Shown one piece after another: positions 49,357 to 59,372 of a stretch of DNA of 64,000 bases (the first letter of the stretch is position 1; every line of letters begins with the position of its first letter). This DNA is from Pseudomonas sp. TH31 (GTDB lineage Bacteria > Pseudomonadota > Gammaproteobacteria > Pseudomonadales > Pseudomonadaceae): the NCBI RefSeq assembly GCF_016650815.1, contig NZ_JAEKEZ010000010.1, forward strand, positions 248,001-312,000, read 5' to 3'. A program made the position numbers and the translations under genes. Under the pieces are notes generated by a model. The model was not told the DNA's origin, did no database searches, and saw only the letters and a list, made by a program, of their open reading frames with translations.

Positions 49357-51678
49357 ATGGATATCAAGTTCACCCACCGGCTTTCTTACAAGCAAGCCCG
49401 GCTTACTGTGCTGGTCGGTTTCATATTGGGCACCTTACTCAGTCTGGTGCAAATAGGCATCGATTATGCCAGTGAAGACGCCTCCATCAACCGTGAAATA
49501 CTGTCTTTGCTGGAAATCAGCCATAATCCGGCGTCACGTATCGCCTACAACATCGACGCCGAACTCGCCAAGGAACTGACCATGGGCCTGCTGCGTTCGC
49601 CGGCCATCATCAGCGCGCAATTGACCGACAACAACAATACCGTGCTGGCCAGCGTCAAACGCCAGGGCCTGGAAAGCGGTTATCGGGTCATCAGCGACTT
49701 CCTGTTCGGCGCCAACCGCCAGTTCGAAGATCGCCTCTACCTCGACCACTTGCCCGACGAATCCCTCGGCACCTTGCAGCTGGAGGTCGACACCTATTCC
49801 TTCGGCAGCCGCTTCCTGCGCCGGGCCGAAGTGACCTTGCTCAACGGATTCGCGCGCAGCCTGATCCTGACCGGCATCCTGCTGGCGCTGTTTTACGTGA
49901 TGCTGACCAAACCGCTGGTGCGGGTCATCCGCGAACTCAGTGGACGCGATCCACGCAGTGCCGAGCCGACGTGGCTCGAGTACCCGGCGGGGCATGAAAA
50001 CGATGAAATCGGTGTGCTGGTCAAAGTGGCCAATCAACAGTTCGAAAACATCGCTACCGAAATCCAGCAACGGCGCAACGCTGAAAACCGCCTGACCGAC
50101 TACCTCGGGCAACTGGAAAACATCGTCTCGGCCCGCACCGCTGAACTCAAGGCGATCAACACCCGGCTCAGTCAGTCCAACGAGGAACTGGAAGTCGCCC
50201 GCCGGACCGCCCTGGACATGGCCGAAGCGCGTTCGGCGTTCCTGGCCAATATGAGCCATGAAATCCGCACGCCGCTCAACGGCCTGCTGGGGATGATCGC
50301 CCTCTCGCTCGATGGCCCGCTCAATGCCGAGCAACAGCAACAACTGTCCATTGCCCATGACTCGGGCAAAGTACTGGTGGAACTGCTCAACGATATTCTC
50401 GACCTGTCGAAATTCGATGCCGGCCAGCTTGAGCTCGAACACATTCCGTTCGATCTCGGCTCGCTGATCGAGGACACCGCCAACCTGCTGTCGCAGAACG
50501 CCGCGCCCAGCGTCGAACTGGCCTGCCTGATCGATCCGCAGTTTCCGGCGCTGGTGCTGGGCGACCCGACCCGGGTCCGGCAGATTGTCAGCAACTTACT
50601 GTCCAACGCGCTCAAATTCACCCGTTTCGGGCGGGTCGATGTGCGTCTTTCAACGTTTGAAGAGGGTGTGCGCATTGAAGTGTGCGACACCGGCATCGGG
50701 ATCGCCCAGGACGCGCAGGTCAAAATATTCCAACCCTTCACCCAGGCCGGCGCCGGTATTACCCGGCAATTCGGCGGCACCGGGCTGGGGCTGGCCCTGA
50801 CGTACAACCTCTGCGAAGCCATGCAAGGGCGCCTGACGATCAGTTCGGAAGCCGGCTTTGGCAGCCAGTTCTGCGCCGACCTGCCGCTGCCTGCCCACAC
50901 CCGCGCCATTGCGCCTGCACCGCTGAAAGGCAAGGTCATAGCGATTACGGCAGCCAGCAGTGGCCTGGCAGAACTGTTGAAAGGCCTGCTGCCTTTATGG
51001 GGGCTCGAATATCAGCAGCGCTCCATTGAAGATTCACTGCTCGGCCTGGAACCCGATGTATTGATCACCGACTGCCCGGAATGCCTGTTCGGCCTGCGCC
51101 CTACGCTCACGGCGCCGATCCTATTGGTAACCGCCTATGGCAGTTTCATGCCCAGCCAAGAAGCTGCCGCCCTGGCGCCCTTGCAGCAACAGGCGCGGCC
51201 ATTGGCGCGCAACGCGCTGTACCAGACGCTGCGACGGGTCTTGCACCCGGACACCACGACAATCAACGACGCCCGGCTGGACGCCCTCACCCCGCAGCGC
51301 CGTGGGCGGGTGCTGCTGGTGGAGGACAACCCGGTCAATCAGCTGGTGGCCAAAGGCATGCTTGGCAAACTCGGCTGCGAGGTGATTGTCGCCGCCCACG
51401 GCGCCGAAGCCCTGGATCAACTTGAACTGGGGGAATTCGACCTGGTGCTGATGGACTGCAACATGCCGGTGATGGACGGCTACGAAGCCAGTCGGCACAT
51501 CCGCCGCAGCGGACGCTGGCCACAATTGCCAATCGTCGCCCTGACCGCCAACGCCATGTCCGAAGAACGCGAGCGTTGTCGGGTGGCGGGCATGAGCGAC
51601 TACCTGGCCAAACCCTTTCGACGGGAGGAGCTGGCCGCTTTGCTCGACCAGTGGATACCGGCTAGGACAGCGCTTTGA
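49357..51678 (+). CDS. Hybrid sensor histidine kinase
   Basis: 773 aa. Membrane segments near 17-37 (LTVLVGFILGTLLSLVQIGI) and 168-188 (SLILTGILLALFYVMLTKPL) enclose a periplasmic sensor of about 130 residues; then HAMP-like linker and coiled coil, HisKA (FLANMSHEIRTPLNGLLGMI), HATPase (IVSNLLSNALKFTRFG; GGTGLGLALTYNLCEAMQG), a degenerate receiver-like region (about 530-620), and an intact receiver (VLLVEDNPVNQLVAKGMLGK; LVLMDCNMPVMDGYEA; LAKPFR). No Hpt is fused, so a separate phosphotransfer protein is needed. The ATG at 49357 is taken from domain limits; the frame is open for 349 codons upstream only by chance. No regulator gene is adjacent. Confidence 0.82.
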   Translation: MDIKFTHRLSYKQARLTVLVGFILGTLLSLVQIGIDYASEDASINREILSLLEISHNPASRIAYNIDAELAKELTMGLLRSPAIISAQLTDNNNTVLASVKRQGLESGYRVISDFLFGANRQFEDRLYLDHLPDESLGTLQLEVDTYSFGSRFLRRAEVTLLNGFARSLILTGILLALFYVMLTKPLVRVIRELSGRDPRSAEPTWLEYPAGHENDEIGVLVKVANQQFENIATEIQQRRNAENRLTDYLGQLENIVSARTAELKAINTRLSQSNEELEVARRTALDMAEARSAFLANMSHEIRTPLNGLLGMIALSLDGPLNAEQQQQLSIAHDSGKVLVELLNDILDLSKFDAGQLELEHIPFDLGSLIEDTANLLSQNAAPSVELACLIDPQFPALVLGDPTRVRQIVSNLLSNALKFTRFGRVDVRLSTFEEGVRIEVCDTGIGIAQDAQVKIFQPFTQAGAGITRQFGGTGLGLALTYNLCEAMQGRLTISSEAGFGSQFCADLPLPAHTRAIAPAPLKGKVIAITAASSGLAELLKGLLPLWGLEYQQRSIEDSLLGLEPDVLITDCPECLFGLRPTLTAPILLVTAYGSFMPSQEAAALAPLQQQARPLARNALYQTLRRVLHPDTTTINDARLDALTPQRRGRVLLVEDNPVNQLVAKGMLGKLGCEVIVAAHGAEALDQLELGEFDLVLMDCNMPVMDGYEASRHIRRSGRWPQLPIVALTANAMSEERERCRVAGMSDYLAKPFRREELAALLDQWIPARTAL

Positions 51679-52123
51679 TCTGCCCCAACAACTGATCAAG
51701 GCCATCGCGCAGTTCATTCAGGCGATTGAGGTCCACACCGCTGTCGCACAGCAGGCGCGCCTTCAGCGGCGCGACCTGCTCGCGCAAGGCCTGGCCTGCC
51801 GGCGACAGGCTCAAGTGCACTTCCCGCTCATCGCGCACCGAACGCTGGCGCTGGACCAGTTGCAACTGCTCAAGCCGCTTGAGCAACGGCGTGAGCGTGC
51901 CGGAATCCAGCGCCAGGCGCTCGCCCAGGGCCTTGACGGTCGGTTGCTCGGGGGCCGCTTCCTGCCATTCCCACAACACCAGCATCGCCAGGTATTGCGG
52001 ATAGGTCAGGCCGAGCTGATCGAGCATCGGCTTGTAGCCACGAATCACCGCCCGGGACGCGGCATACAGCTTGAAGCAGAGCTGGCTGTCGAGCTTCAGG
52101 GAGTCGGCGGACACGGTGTTCAT
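51662..52123 (-). CDS. MarR-family regulator, OhrR-like
   Basis: 153 aa. Winged helix-turn-helix at about 45-110 (PTVKALGERLALDSGTLTPL, LKRLEQLQLVQRQRSVRDER). The N-terminal LDSQLCFKLYAASRAVI carries the lone reactive Cys of OhrR peroxide sensors, about residue 15. The ATG at 52123 overlaps the gpx stop (ATGA), so the sensor and a peroxidase are translated together; repression of its own operon, lifted by organic peroxide, is inferred. Its end overlaps the hybrid-kinase gene by 17 bases. Confidence 0.82.
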   Translation of the reverse strand: MNTVSADSLKLDSQLCFKLYAASRAVIRGYKPMLDQLGLTYPQYLAMLVLWEWQEAAPEQPTVKALGERLALDSGTLTPLLKRLEQLQLVQRQRSVRDEREVHLSLSPAGQALREQVAPLKARLLCDSGVDLNRLNELRDGLDQLLGQIKALS

Positions 52124-52604
52124 TTGAGCAGGGCTTCGATCTCGGCGCTCAAATCCTGCGGCTTGGTCGCCGGGGCAAAGCGCTTGACCAACTGACCATC
52201 CTTGCCGATCAGGAACTTGGTGAAGTTCCACTTGATGCCTTGGGAACCGAGCAGGCCCGGCGCACGTTTTTTCAGTTGGACGAACAGCGGATGGGCGTCG
52301 GAACCGTTGACGTCGATTTTTTGAACAACGGGAAGCTGACACCGAAGTTCAACTCGCAGAACTCGGAAATCGCCCCTTCGTTGCCCGGTTCCTGCTTGCC
52401 GAACTGGTTGCAGGGAAAGCCGAGCACCACCAGGCCTTGATCCTTGTAGGTCTGCCACAGCTCCTCCAGGCCTTTGTACTGCGGGGTAAAGCCGCACTTG
52501 CTCGCGGTATTGACCACCAGCACCGCTTTGCCGGCGAAGTCGGACAGGGTCTTTTGTTCACCCTTGATGGTGGTGACCGGGATGCTCAGCAGATTGTCGC
52601 TCAT
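52120..52604 (-). CDS. Glutathione peroxidase family protein (one frame break)
   Basis: 161 aa after repair. Cys-type peroxidase: active Cys in VVNTASKCGFTPQYKGL, Gln in VLGFPCNQFGKQEPG, Trp/Asn in GIKWNFTKFLIG. Bacterial members often use thioredoxin. The frame breaks at T6 on the plus strand (52317-52322); one more restores LFKKIDVNGSDAHPLF. The ATG at 52604 is preferred. In an operon with the OhrR-like gene. Confidence 0.88.
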
Positions 52605-52705
52605 GATTCGGGCTCCAGATGAAGGAAGAAGCGTCAAACATAGCGAGCAATTGAATTGTGCGCAATTTAATAAATCGATTCGACTGTTATGGACAACACG
52701 ATTGC

Positions 52706-52801
52706 GTAGGAGCTGCCGAAGGCTGCGATCCTTTGATCTTGCTTTTTCTCGAGATCGCAGAAGATCAAGATCAAAAGATCGCAGCCGCCGGCAGCTCCTA
52801 C
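52706..52801. repeat. Inverted repeat, GTAGGAGCTGCCG type
   Basis: Arms 52706-52740 and 52761-52801 (GTAGGAGCTGCCGAAGGCTG... and inverse, with an added GATCAAAAGATC stretch). A different unit from the GCGGGCAAGC type; lies between gpx and msrB. Confidence 0.8.
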
Positions 52802-52831
52802 AGGTGCCGCGTATTTACCCGAAGAAGCCGG

Positions 52832-53227
52832 TTATTCGCGCGGAACCAGGTCCAGGCACACCGAGTTGATGCAATAACGCAGGCCGGTCGGTGGCGGGCC
52901 GTCAGGGAATACGTGCCCCAAGTGCGCATCGCAGGTGGCGCAGACCACTTCGGTGCGGATCATGCCGTGGCTGACGTCGCGGATCTCGACCATCGCACTG
53001 TCGCCGATCGGCGCATGGAAGCTTGGCCAGCCACAGCCGGAATCAAACTTGGTTTTCGAATCGAACAACGGCTCGTTGCAGCAGATGCAGTGGTAAACGC
53101 CGTCAGTCTTGGTGCCGTTGTACTTGCCGGAGAACGGTCGTTCGGTGCCCTTGAGGCGACAAACGTTGTACTGCTCCGGATCGAGCATGGCCTTCCACTC
53201 TTCCAGGGTTTTTTCCAACTTTTCCAT
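52832..53227 (-). CDS. msrB: Peptide methionine-(R)-sulfoxide reductase MsrB
   Basis: 131 aa. Reduces Met-R-sulfoxide in proteins. Zinc CxxC pairs in [14 protein letters not shown] and [14 protein letters not shown]; catalytic Cys in [10 protein letters not shown]; also [10 protein letters not shown]. The ATG at 53227 follows a GTG two codons earlier; ATG taken. Divergent from alaA. Confidence 0.94.
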   Translation of the reverse strand: MEKLEKTLEEWKAMLDPEQYNVCRLKGTERPFSGKYNGTKTDGVYHCICCNEPLFDSKTKFDSGCGWPSFHAPIGDSAMVEIRDVSHGMIRTEVVCATCDAHLGHVFPDGPPPTGLRYCINSVCLDLVPRE

Positions 53228-53453
53228 CGTCACACCTCAGCAGCTGAAAAAGCCCGATCTGTACCTTTTCCACGGATCGGGCGGCACGTATGATTGCGCC
53301 TCGTCAAACGCCAGTCTGGCAGCCAGACCACGCGCATTCAAACGGATTTATGGGTGCTGCCTCTCAAGGCGTCAGGCCTGTGTGATTACGCAGGATTCCC
53401 AGTACGGTAGTTCATACGCCGCCTGGATCGTTCATTTTCGGGAACACATCGCC

Positions 53454-54665
53454 ATGCAGGTCAGCAAATCGAACAAGCTCGCCAACGTCTGCTATGACAT
53501 TCGCGGCCCAGTGCTCAAGCACGCCAAACGCCTGGAAGAGGAAGGCCATCGCATCCTCAAGCTGAATATCGGCAACCCGGCACCCTTTGGTTTCGAAGCG
53601 CCGGATGAAATCCTCCAGGACGTGATTCGCAACCTGCCGACAGCCCAAGGCTACAGCGACTCCAAGGGTCTGTTCAGTGCGCGCAAGGCCGTCATGCAGT
53701 ATTACCAGCAGAAGCAGGTCGAAGGCGTTGGCATTGAAGACATCTACCTGGGCAACGGCGTTTCCGAACTGATCGTGATGTCGATGCAAGCGTTGCTCAA
53801 CAATGGCGACGAAGTACTGGTGCCAGCCCCCGACTATCCACTGTGGACCGCCGCAGTCAGCCTGGCAGGCGGCAACCCGGTGCATTACCTGTGCGATGAG
53901 GGCGCCGACTGGTTCCCGGACCTGGCCGACATCAAGGCCAAGATCACCCCGAACACCAAGGCCCTGGTGATCATCAACCCGAACAACCCGACCGGCGCGG
54001 TGTACTCCAGGGAAGTCTTGCTGGGCATGCTCGAACTGGCCCGCTCGCACAACCTGGTGGTGTTCTCCGACGAGATCTACGACAAGATCCTCTACGACGA
54101 CGCCGTGCACATCTGCACCGCCTCGCTGGCGCCGGACTTGCTGTGCCTGACCTTCAACGGTCTGTCCAAGTCCTACCGCGTCGCCGGTTTCCGCTCTGGC
54201 TGGATCGCCATTTCCGGGCCGAAACACCATGCCCAGAGCTACATCGAAGGCATCGACATGCTGGCGAACATGCGCCTGTGTGCCAACGTGCCGAGCCAGC
54301 ACGCGATCCAGACCGCACTGGGCGGCTATCAGAGCATCAATGATCTGGTGTTGCCTCAGGGCCGTCTGCTGGAGCAGCGCAACCGTACCTGGGAATTGCT
54401 CAACGACATTCCGGGCGTGAGCTGCGTCAAGCCGATGGGCGCGCTGTATGCGTTCCCGCGAATTGACCCGAAAGTCTGCCCGATTCACAACGACGAGAAA
54501 TTCGTCCTCGACCTGCTGCTCTCCGAGAAGCTGCTGGTAGTTCAAGGCACGGCCTTCAACTGGCCATGGCCGGATCACTTCCGCGTCGTCACCCTGCCCC
54601 GGGTCGATGAACTGGATCAGGCCATCGGCCGGATCGGCAACTTCCTCAAGACCTACCGTCAGTAG
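53454..54665 (+). CDS. alaA: Alanine aminotransferase AlaA
   Basis: 403 aa class I PLP aminotransferase, pyruvate/glutamate to alanine. PLP lysine in TFNGLSKSYRVAGFRSGW; also NIGNPAPFGFEAPDEI, VLVPAPDYPLWTAAVSLAGG, IINPNNPTGAVYS. The ATG at 53454 begins MQVSKSNKLANVCYDIRGP, as homologues do; the 115 codons open upstream overlap msrB on the other strand and are not used. Confidence 0.93.
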   Translation: MQVSKSNKLANVCYDIRGPVLKHAKRLEEEGHRILKLNIGNPAPFGFEAPDEILQDVIRNLPTAQGYSDSKGLFSARKAVMQYYQQKQVEGVGIEDIYLGNGVSELIVMSMQALLNNGDEVLVPAPDYPLWTAAVSLAGGNPVHYLCDEGADWFPDLADIKAKITPNTKALVIINPNNPTGAVYSREVLLGMLELARSHNLVVFSDEIYDKILYDDAVHICTASLAPDLLCLTFNGLSKSYRVAGFRSGWIAISGPKHHAQSYIEGIDMLANMRLCANVPSQHAIQTALGGYQSINDLVLPQGRLLEQRNRTWELLNDIPGVSCVKPMGALYAFPRIDPKVCPIHNDEKFVLDLLLSEKLLVVQGTAFNWPWPDHFRVVTLPRVDELDQAIGRIGNFLKTYRQ

Positions 54666-54674
54666 GCTGACATT

Positions 54675-54700
54675 CACCGTGCGACCCAGGTCGCACGGTG
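54675..54700 (+). terminator. Hairpin after alaA
   Basis: CACCGTGCGAC-CCAG-GTCGCACGGTG, a perfect 11-base stem 9 bases after the stop; no clear T run follows. Confidence 0.65.
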
Positions 54701-54901
54701 ATTAATTCAGCAACACATCTCTGCACCTTGCCGCACATCTTTGTTACCACCGCTGCCTGGTGACCGGTTTCGTGCGCGCGTCCAGCAAAGACGGGGGCCA
54801 CACAGTCAATCGACTGACAAACCCTTGCAGTGTCCACGTCGGAAATGTCCTGCACACAGCTAAACTATTGCTGTAGGACACAGTTTGAAATAGTCACTCG
54901 G

Positions 54902-54930
54902 TTGAATAGCACGGTGCAGCACCTTATATA
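54902..54930 (+). promoter_or_regulatory. Promoter of htpX
   Basis: TTGAAT (54902-54907), 17 bases, TATATA (54925-54930): good sigma-70 fit, about 45 bases before the ATG. The 200 bases before it hold no gene. Confidence 0.6.
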
Positions 54931-54975
54931 CCCCGCAGTACGCTACATCTTTAGCAAAAGGAGATTTCTACAACC

Positions 54976-55863
54976 ATGATGCGCATCCTGCTGTTTTTGG
55001 CCACTAACCTGGCGGTCGTGCTGATTGCCAGCATCACCCTGAGCCTTTTCGGCTTCAACGGGTTCATGGCGGCCAACGGGGTTGATCTCAACCTCAATCA
55101 GCTGCTGATTTTCTGTGCGGTCTTTGGTTTCGCCGGCTCCCTGTTCTCGCTGTTCATCTCCAAGTGGATGGCGAAGATGAGCACCAGCACCCAAATCATC
55201 AGCCAGCCGCGCACCCGTCACGAACAATGGCTGCTGCAAACCGTTGAGCAACTGTCTCGCGAAGCCGGGATCAAGATGCCCGAAGTCGGGATTTTCCCGG
55301 CCTACGAGGCTAACGCCTTCGCTACTGGCTGGAACAAGAACGACGCCCTGGTCGCGGTCAGCCAGGGCCTGCTCGAGCGGTTCTCGCCGGATGAAGTCAA
55401 AGCCGTCCTGGCCCACGAAATCGGCCACGTCGCCAATGGTGACATGGTCACCCTGGCCCTGATCCAGGGCGTGGTGAACACCTTCGTGATGTTCTTCGCG
55501 CGGATCATCGGCAACTTTGTCGACAAGGTGATCTTCAAGAACGAAGAAGGCCAGGGCATCGCCTACTACGTGGCGACCATCTTCGCCGAACTGGTGCTGG
55601 GTATCCTGGCCAGCTCGATCGTCATGTGGTTCTCGCGTAAGCGCGAGTTCCGGGCCGACGAAGCCGGCGCACGCTTGGCCGGCACCAGCGCGATGATCGG
55701 CGCGTTGCAACGCCTGCGAGCCGAACAAGGGCTGCCGGTGCACATGCCGGACACCTTGAACGCCTTTGGCATCAACGGTGGCATCAAGCAAGGGTTCGCC
55801 CGCATGTTCATGAGCCACCCACCGCTGGAAGAGCGTATTGACGCGCTGCGTCGTCGGGGCTGA
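54976..55863 (+). CDS. htpX: Membrane zinc protease HtpX
   Basis: 295 aa M48-type inner-membrane protease for damaged membrane proteins. Two N-terminal membrane segments ([40 protein letters not shown]), the zinc motif [14 protein letters not shown] (about residue 140), two further membrane segments, and the third ligand in [23 protein letters not shown] lies 12 bases before the ATG. Confidence 0.95.
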   Translation: MMRILLFLATNLAVVLIASITLSLFGFNGFMAANGVDLNLNQLLIFCAVFGFAGSLFSLFISKWMAKMSTSTQIISQPRTRHEQWLLQTVEQLSREAGIKMPEVGIFPAYEANAFATGWNKNDALVAVSQGLLERFSPDEVKAVLAHEIGHVANGDMVTLALIQGVVNTFVMFFARIIGNFVDKVIFKNEEGQGIAYYVATIFAELVLGILASSIVMWFSRKREFRADEAGARLAGTSAMIGALQRLRAEQGLPVHMPDTLNAFGINGGIKQGFARMFMSHPPLEERIDALRRRG

Positions 55864-55886
55864 TTAGCTGCGCACTAAAAGAAAAG

Positions 55887-55911
55887 GCCCGCAGAGATGC
55901 GGGCTTTTTTT
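55887..55911 (+). terminator. Terminator after htpX
   Basis: GCCCGC-AGAGAT-GCGGGC followed by seven Ts. A degenerate single REP-like hairpin (55940-55971) follows before the convergent tpm gene. Confidence 0.9.
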
Positions 55912-55988
55912 GTCTGCTGATTGTTGTGGTGTTCTGCTGGGCCTCTTCGCGAGCAGACTCGCGAATAGGCCTGCAAACTCAACACATC

Positions 55989-56645
55989 TTAATGACTGGA
56001 AACCCGATACACCCGCTCTTCAAGCCGCGTAACGCCCCCTTCAAGGAACTTCCAGCTCTGGCCCAGGATGTCCTGATCTTCCAGAATCTTCAGTTCCCAC
56101 GAAGCGCCCAACAACCGTTGCACTTCGTCATCGAGCACTGCAAACGGCGGTCCGTCCATTTGCGCCTGGTCGTAATCCATCGTGATCAAAAGCCCCAGGG
56201 AATCCTTCGGCAGAATCCGCTTAAGATGCTCGGTATATTGCTCACGCATTGTCGGCGGCAACGCGATCAACGCCGCACGGTCGTACAGCGCGCTGCAGTC
56301 GGCGACATCGCCAGCGGTCAACGCGAAGAAATCACCGCACCAAATCTCGATCGAACCTGCCCGATAGACCGTGAAAGGACCTTGGTCGCTGACATCTGGG
56401 TCGAATTGATGCTCGTGGAAAAAGTCTTCCACTGCTTTTTCCGACAATTCGATACCCAACACTTCATGACCGCATTTCGCCAGCCACAGCAGATCCAGGC
56501 TTTTGCCGCATAACGGCACCAGTACGCGCGCGCCCTCCTCCAGGCCCAGTTGCGGCCAGTACCGTTGCAGATATGGATTCACTTCCGGCAGGTGAAAGCC
56601 GATCTGGTTCGACGTCCACCGCTTGTGCCAAAACTCCGGCTGCAT
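55989..56645 (-). CDS. tpm: Thiopurine S-methyltransferase
   Basis: 218 aa TPMT-family SAM-dependent methyltransferase. It begins [20 protein letters not shown] and has the SAM site [29 protein letters not shown] and [20 protein letters not shown]. Bacterial members methylate thiopurines and metalloid oxyanions such as selenite and tellurite. The ATG at 56645 is at the family start. Divergent from the dioxygenase gene. Confidence 0.93.
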   Translation of the reverse strand: MQPEFWHKRWTSNQIGFHLPEVNPYLQRYWPQLGLEEGARVLVPLCGKSLDLLWLAKCGHEVLGIELSEKAVEDFFHEHQFDPDVSDQGPFTVYRAGSIEIWCGDFFALTAGDVADCSALYDRAALIALPPTMREQYTEHLKRILPKDSLGLLITMDYDQAQMDGPPFAVLDDEVQRLLGASWELKILEDQDILGQSWKFLEGGVTRLEERVYRVSSH

Positions 56646-56748
56646 AATTAATCCCGAAAATTCGATCAAAAGACGCTAAAACTTATATTAGATTTAGATC
56701 AATGATCTGACTGAAGATGGTGCCATCTTACCCCTCAGGAGCTCATTC

Positions 56749-57516
56749 ATGTTCCCCAGCCTCTACATATCCCATGGTTCGCCGATGTTGGCACTGGAAC
56801 CGGGGGCCAGCGGCCCGGCCTTGGCGCGCCTCGCTGCAGAAATGCCGAAGCCCAGGGCCATCGTGATTGTGTCGGCGCACTGGGAAAGCAACGAGCTGCT
56901 GGTCAGCGGCAACCCCCAGCCTGAAACCTGGCATGACTTCGGTGGCTTCCCAAAGGCCTTGTTCGAAGTGCAATACCCGGCGCCTGGTGATCCACAATTG
57001 GCGGCAGAGGTGGTCGAGTTGCTCAAAGCCGATGGCTTACCGGTGCGTATCGACGCCAGGCGGCCGTTCGATCACGGGGTATGGGTACCGTTGTCATTGA
57101 TGTACCCGCAGGCCGACATTCCGGTGGTGCAAGTCTCACTGCCCACCCGTGGCGGCCCGGCCCTGCAAACCCGTGTCGGTCATGCGCTGGCGGGTCTGCG
57201 CGAACAAGGCGTGCTGCTGATCGGCTCCGGCAGCATCACCCACAACCTGCGTGAACTGGACTGGCATGCCGGCCCGGAAAGCGTTGAACCTTGGGCCAGG
57301 ACGTTCCGCGACTGGATGATTGAAAAACTGGCGGCCAATGATGAGGCCGCGCTGCATGATTATCGCCAGCAGGCGCCGAACGCGGTGCGCAACCATCCGA
57401 GTGATGAGCATTTGCTGCCGTTGTACTTTGCTCGTGGGGCTGGGGGTGAGTTCAGTGTTGCCCATCAAGGATTCACCATGGGTGCCTTGGGCATGGACAT
57501 TTATCGTTTCGGGTAA
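56749..57516 (+). CDS. LigB-type extradiol dioxygenase (DODA/YgiD-like)
   Basis: 255 aa. Metal-binding and catalytic histidines are seen in LYISHGSPMLAL, IVSAHWESNELL, RPFDHGVWVPLSLMYP and GSGSITHNLREL. Family members such as YgiD open the ring of DOPA at the 4,5 position; the true substrate is not deducible. CAGGAG lies before the ATG. Confidence 0.88.
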   Translation: MFPSLYISHGSPMLALEPGASGPALARLAAEMPKPRAIVIVSAHWESNELLVSGNPQPETWHDFGGFPKALFEVQYPAPGDPQLAAEVVELLKADGLPVRIDARRPFDHGVWVPLSLMYPQADIPVVQVSLPTRGGPALQTRVGHALAGLREQGVLLIGSGSITHNLRELDWHAGPESVEPWARTFRDWMIEKLAANDEAALHDYRQQAPNAVRNHPSDEHLLPLYFARGAGGEFSVAHQGFTMGALGMDIYRFG

Positions 57517-57530
57517 CTTTAAGATCAAAA

Positions 57531-57626
57531 GATCGTCCGAACGCGGCCCGAGCCTCCGGCAGCTCCTACAGGGAAATGCACTCTCATGTAGGAGCTGCCG
57601 AAGGCTCGGGCCGCGTTCGGACGATC
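57531..57626. repeat. Inverted repeat, GTAGGAGCTGCCG type
   Basis: Arms of about 40 bases (57531-57569 and 57587-57626) are near-perfect inverse copies; core AGCTCCTACA as at 52706, but the outer part (GATCGTCCGAACGCGG) differs from that copy. Confidence 0.85.
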
Positions 57627-57644
57627 TTTCTTCAGGCAAAAAAA

Positions 57645-57668
57645 ATCCCCGAACCAGTCGGGGATTTT
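57645..57668. terminator. Bidirectional terminator (dioxygenase / DEAD helicase)
   Basis: A run, ATCCCCGA-ACCAG-TCGGGGAT, T run, between convergent genes. Confidence 0.9.
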
Positions 57669-57698
57669 TTATGTTCGATCAATCAGCCCGAGAGCGGA

Positions 57699-59372
57699 TT
57701 AATCTTCGCGATAGCGACGCAGCTTCAACTGCTTGCCAGCAACGCGAGTGTCCTTCAGCTTGGTCAGGAGTTTCTCCAGACCATCTTCCGGCAGCTCGAC
57801 GAGGCTGAAGCTGTCACGCACCTGGATGCGACCGATTGCTTCACGAGCCAGACCACCCTCGTTGAGGATAGCGCCCAGCAGGTTCTTGGCAGCGATACCA
57901 TCACGCGCACCCAGCGCAGTACGGCAACGAGCACGACCTTCAGCCAATGGAACCGGAGCACGACGCTCACGATCACCACGGTCCGGACGATCACCGGTGC
58001 GCTCTGGACGATCGCCACGCGGTGCGTTGTTCGGCACCAGTGGACGTTCTTTCTCGATGGCAGCCAGGGTCAGCGCCTGAGCGTTGGTGGCCTTGCGCAG
58101 CAGAGCAGCGGCCAGTGCACGCGGGGTGCAACCGATGTCAGCGGTCAGGCGATCCAGCAGATCACCGTGAGTCGATTCGGCATCAGCGACCAGCGGCGAC
58201 AGGCTGTTGGTCAACTTCTTGATGCGAGCATCGAGAACAGCTTGGGCGTCCGGCAGGCGAACTTCAGCAACCTTCTGACCGGTTACACGCTCGATCACTT
58301 GCAGCATGCGGCGCTCACGCGGAGTCACCAGCAGCAATGCACGACCTTCGCGACCGGCACGGCCAGTACGGCCGATACGGTGAACGTAGGACTCCGGGTC
58401 GTACGGCATGTCAACGTTGAACACGTGAGTGATACGCGGAACGTCCAGACCACGAGCAGCTACGTCAGTCGCCACAACGATGTCCAGACGACCATCCTTG
58501 AGGGATTCGATCACGCGCTCACGCTGGTTCTGAGCAATGTCACCGTTCAGCGCAGCGGCTTTGTAGCCTTTGGCTTCCAGGGCACTGGCCAGGTCCAGGG
58601 TCGCTTGCTTGGTGCGCACGAACATGATCAGGGCGTCGAAGTCTTCAACTTCCAGCAGGCTCAATACAGCCGAGGTCTTCTGGTCAGCGTGAACCAACAG
58701 GTGAGCCTGTTCGATCGCGGTAACGGTCTGAGTCTTGGTCTGGATCTTGACGTGCTGCGGATCACGCAGGTGACGCTCGGCAATGGCACGGATCGACTGC
58801 GGCAGGGTCGCCGAGAACAATACGGTCTGACGGGTTGGAGGCAGAGCCTTGAAGATAACTTCGAGGTCGTCCATGAAACCCAGTTTGAGCATTTCGTCCG
58901 CCTCGTCGAGAACCAGGTGGTTCACGGTAGACAGGACTTTTTCGTCACGACGCAGGTGGTCGCACAGACGACCCGGAGTGGCGACAACGATCTGTGCGCC
59001 ATTACGGATTGCTTTCAGTTGTGGACCCATAGGGGCGCCGCCGTAAACGGCCACAACGGTAACGCCCGGCATTTGCTTGGCGTAGGTTTCGAAAGCGGTT
59101 GCTACTTGCAGCGCCAACTCACGGGTTGGCGCCAGGATCAGGGCTTGCGGCTCGCGCTTAGCAGGATCGATGCGATGCAGGATTGGCAGAGCGAACGCGG
59201 CGGTTTTACCGGTACCGGTTTGCGCCTGGCCAATCATGTCGTGGCCGGCCATGATGATCGGGATCGATTGCTGCTGAATAGCCGAAGGCTCTTCGTAGCC
59301 AGTCGCGATGACGGCTGCAAGAATATTCGGATTAAGATTAAAAGCGGCGAAGCCGCCGGTTTCCTGGGTCAT
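57699..59372 (-). CDS. deaD: DEAD-box RNA helicase, DeaD/CsdA-type
   Basis: 557 aa. Helicase core: Q motif GYEEPSAIQQQSIP, motif I AQTGTGKTAAF, Ia APTRELALQ, II VLDEADEMLKLG, III LFSATLP, V ATDVAARGLDV, VI HRIGRTGRAGREG. Then a helical part, an Arg/Asp/Pro-rich linker near residues 445-470 and a C-terminal DbpA-type RNA-binding fold (AKNLLGAILNEGGLAREAIG; RIQVRDSFSLVELPEDGLEK). Helps ribosome assembly and mRNA turnover, often at low temperature. The ATG at 59372 is preferred to one 17 codons upstream. Confidence 0.92.
   Translation of the reverse strand: MTQETGGFAAFNLNPNILAAVIATGYEEPSAIQQQSIPIIMAGHDMIGQAQTGTGKTAAFALPILHRIDPAKREPQALILAPTRELALQVATAFETYAKQMPGVTVVAVYGGAPMGPQLKAIRNGAQIVVATPGRLCDHLRRDEKVLSTVNHLVLDEADEMLKLGFMDDLEVIFKALPPTRQTVLFSATLPQSIRAIAERHLRDPQHVKIQTKTQTVTAIEQAHLLVHADQKTSAVLSLLEVEDFDALIMFVRTKQATLDLASALEAKGYKAAALNGDIAQNQRERVIESLKDGRLDIVVATDVAARGLDVPRITHVFNVDMPYDPESYVHRIGRTGRAGREGRALLLVTPRERRMLQVIERVTGQKVAEVRLPDAQAVLDARIKKLTNSLSPLVADAESTHGDLLDRLTADIGCTPRALAAALLRKATNAQALTLAAIEKERPLVPNNAPRGDRPERTGDRPDRGDRERRAPVPLAEGRARCRTALGARDGIAAKNLLGAILNEGGLAREAIGRIQVRDSFSLVELPEDGLEKLLTKLKDTRVAGKQLKLRRYRED

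Noticed and set aside
53109..53453. N-terminal extension of AlaA
   Set aside because: It overlaps msrB on the other strand, has no ribosome site and is not protein-like; the ATG at 53454 matches the family start.
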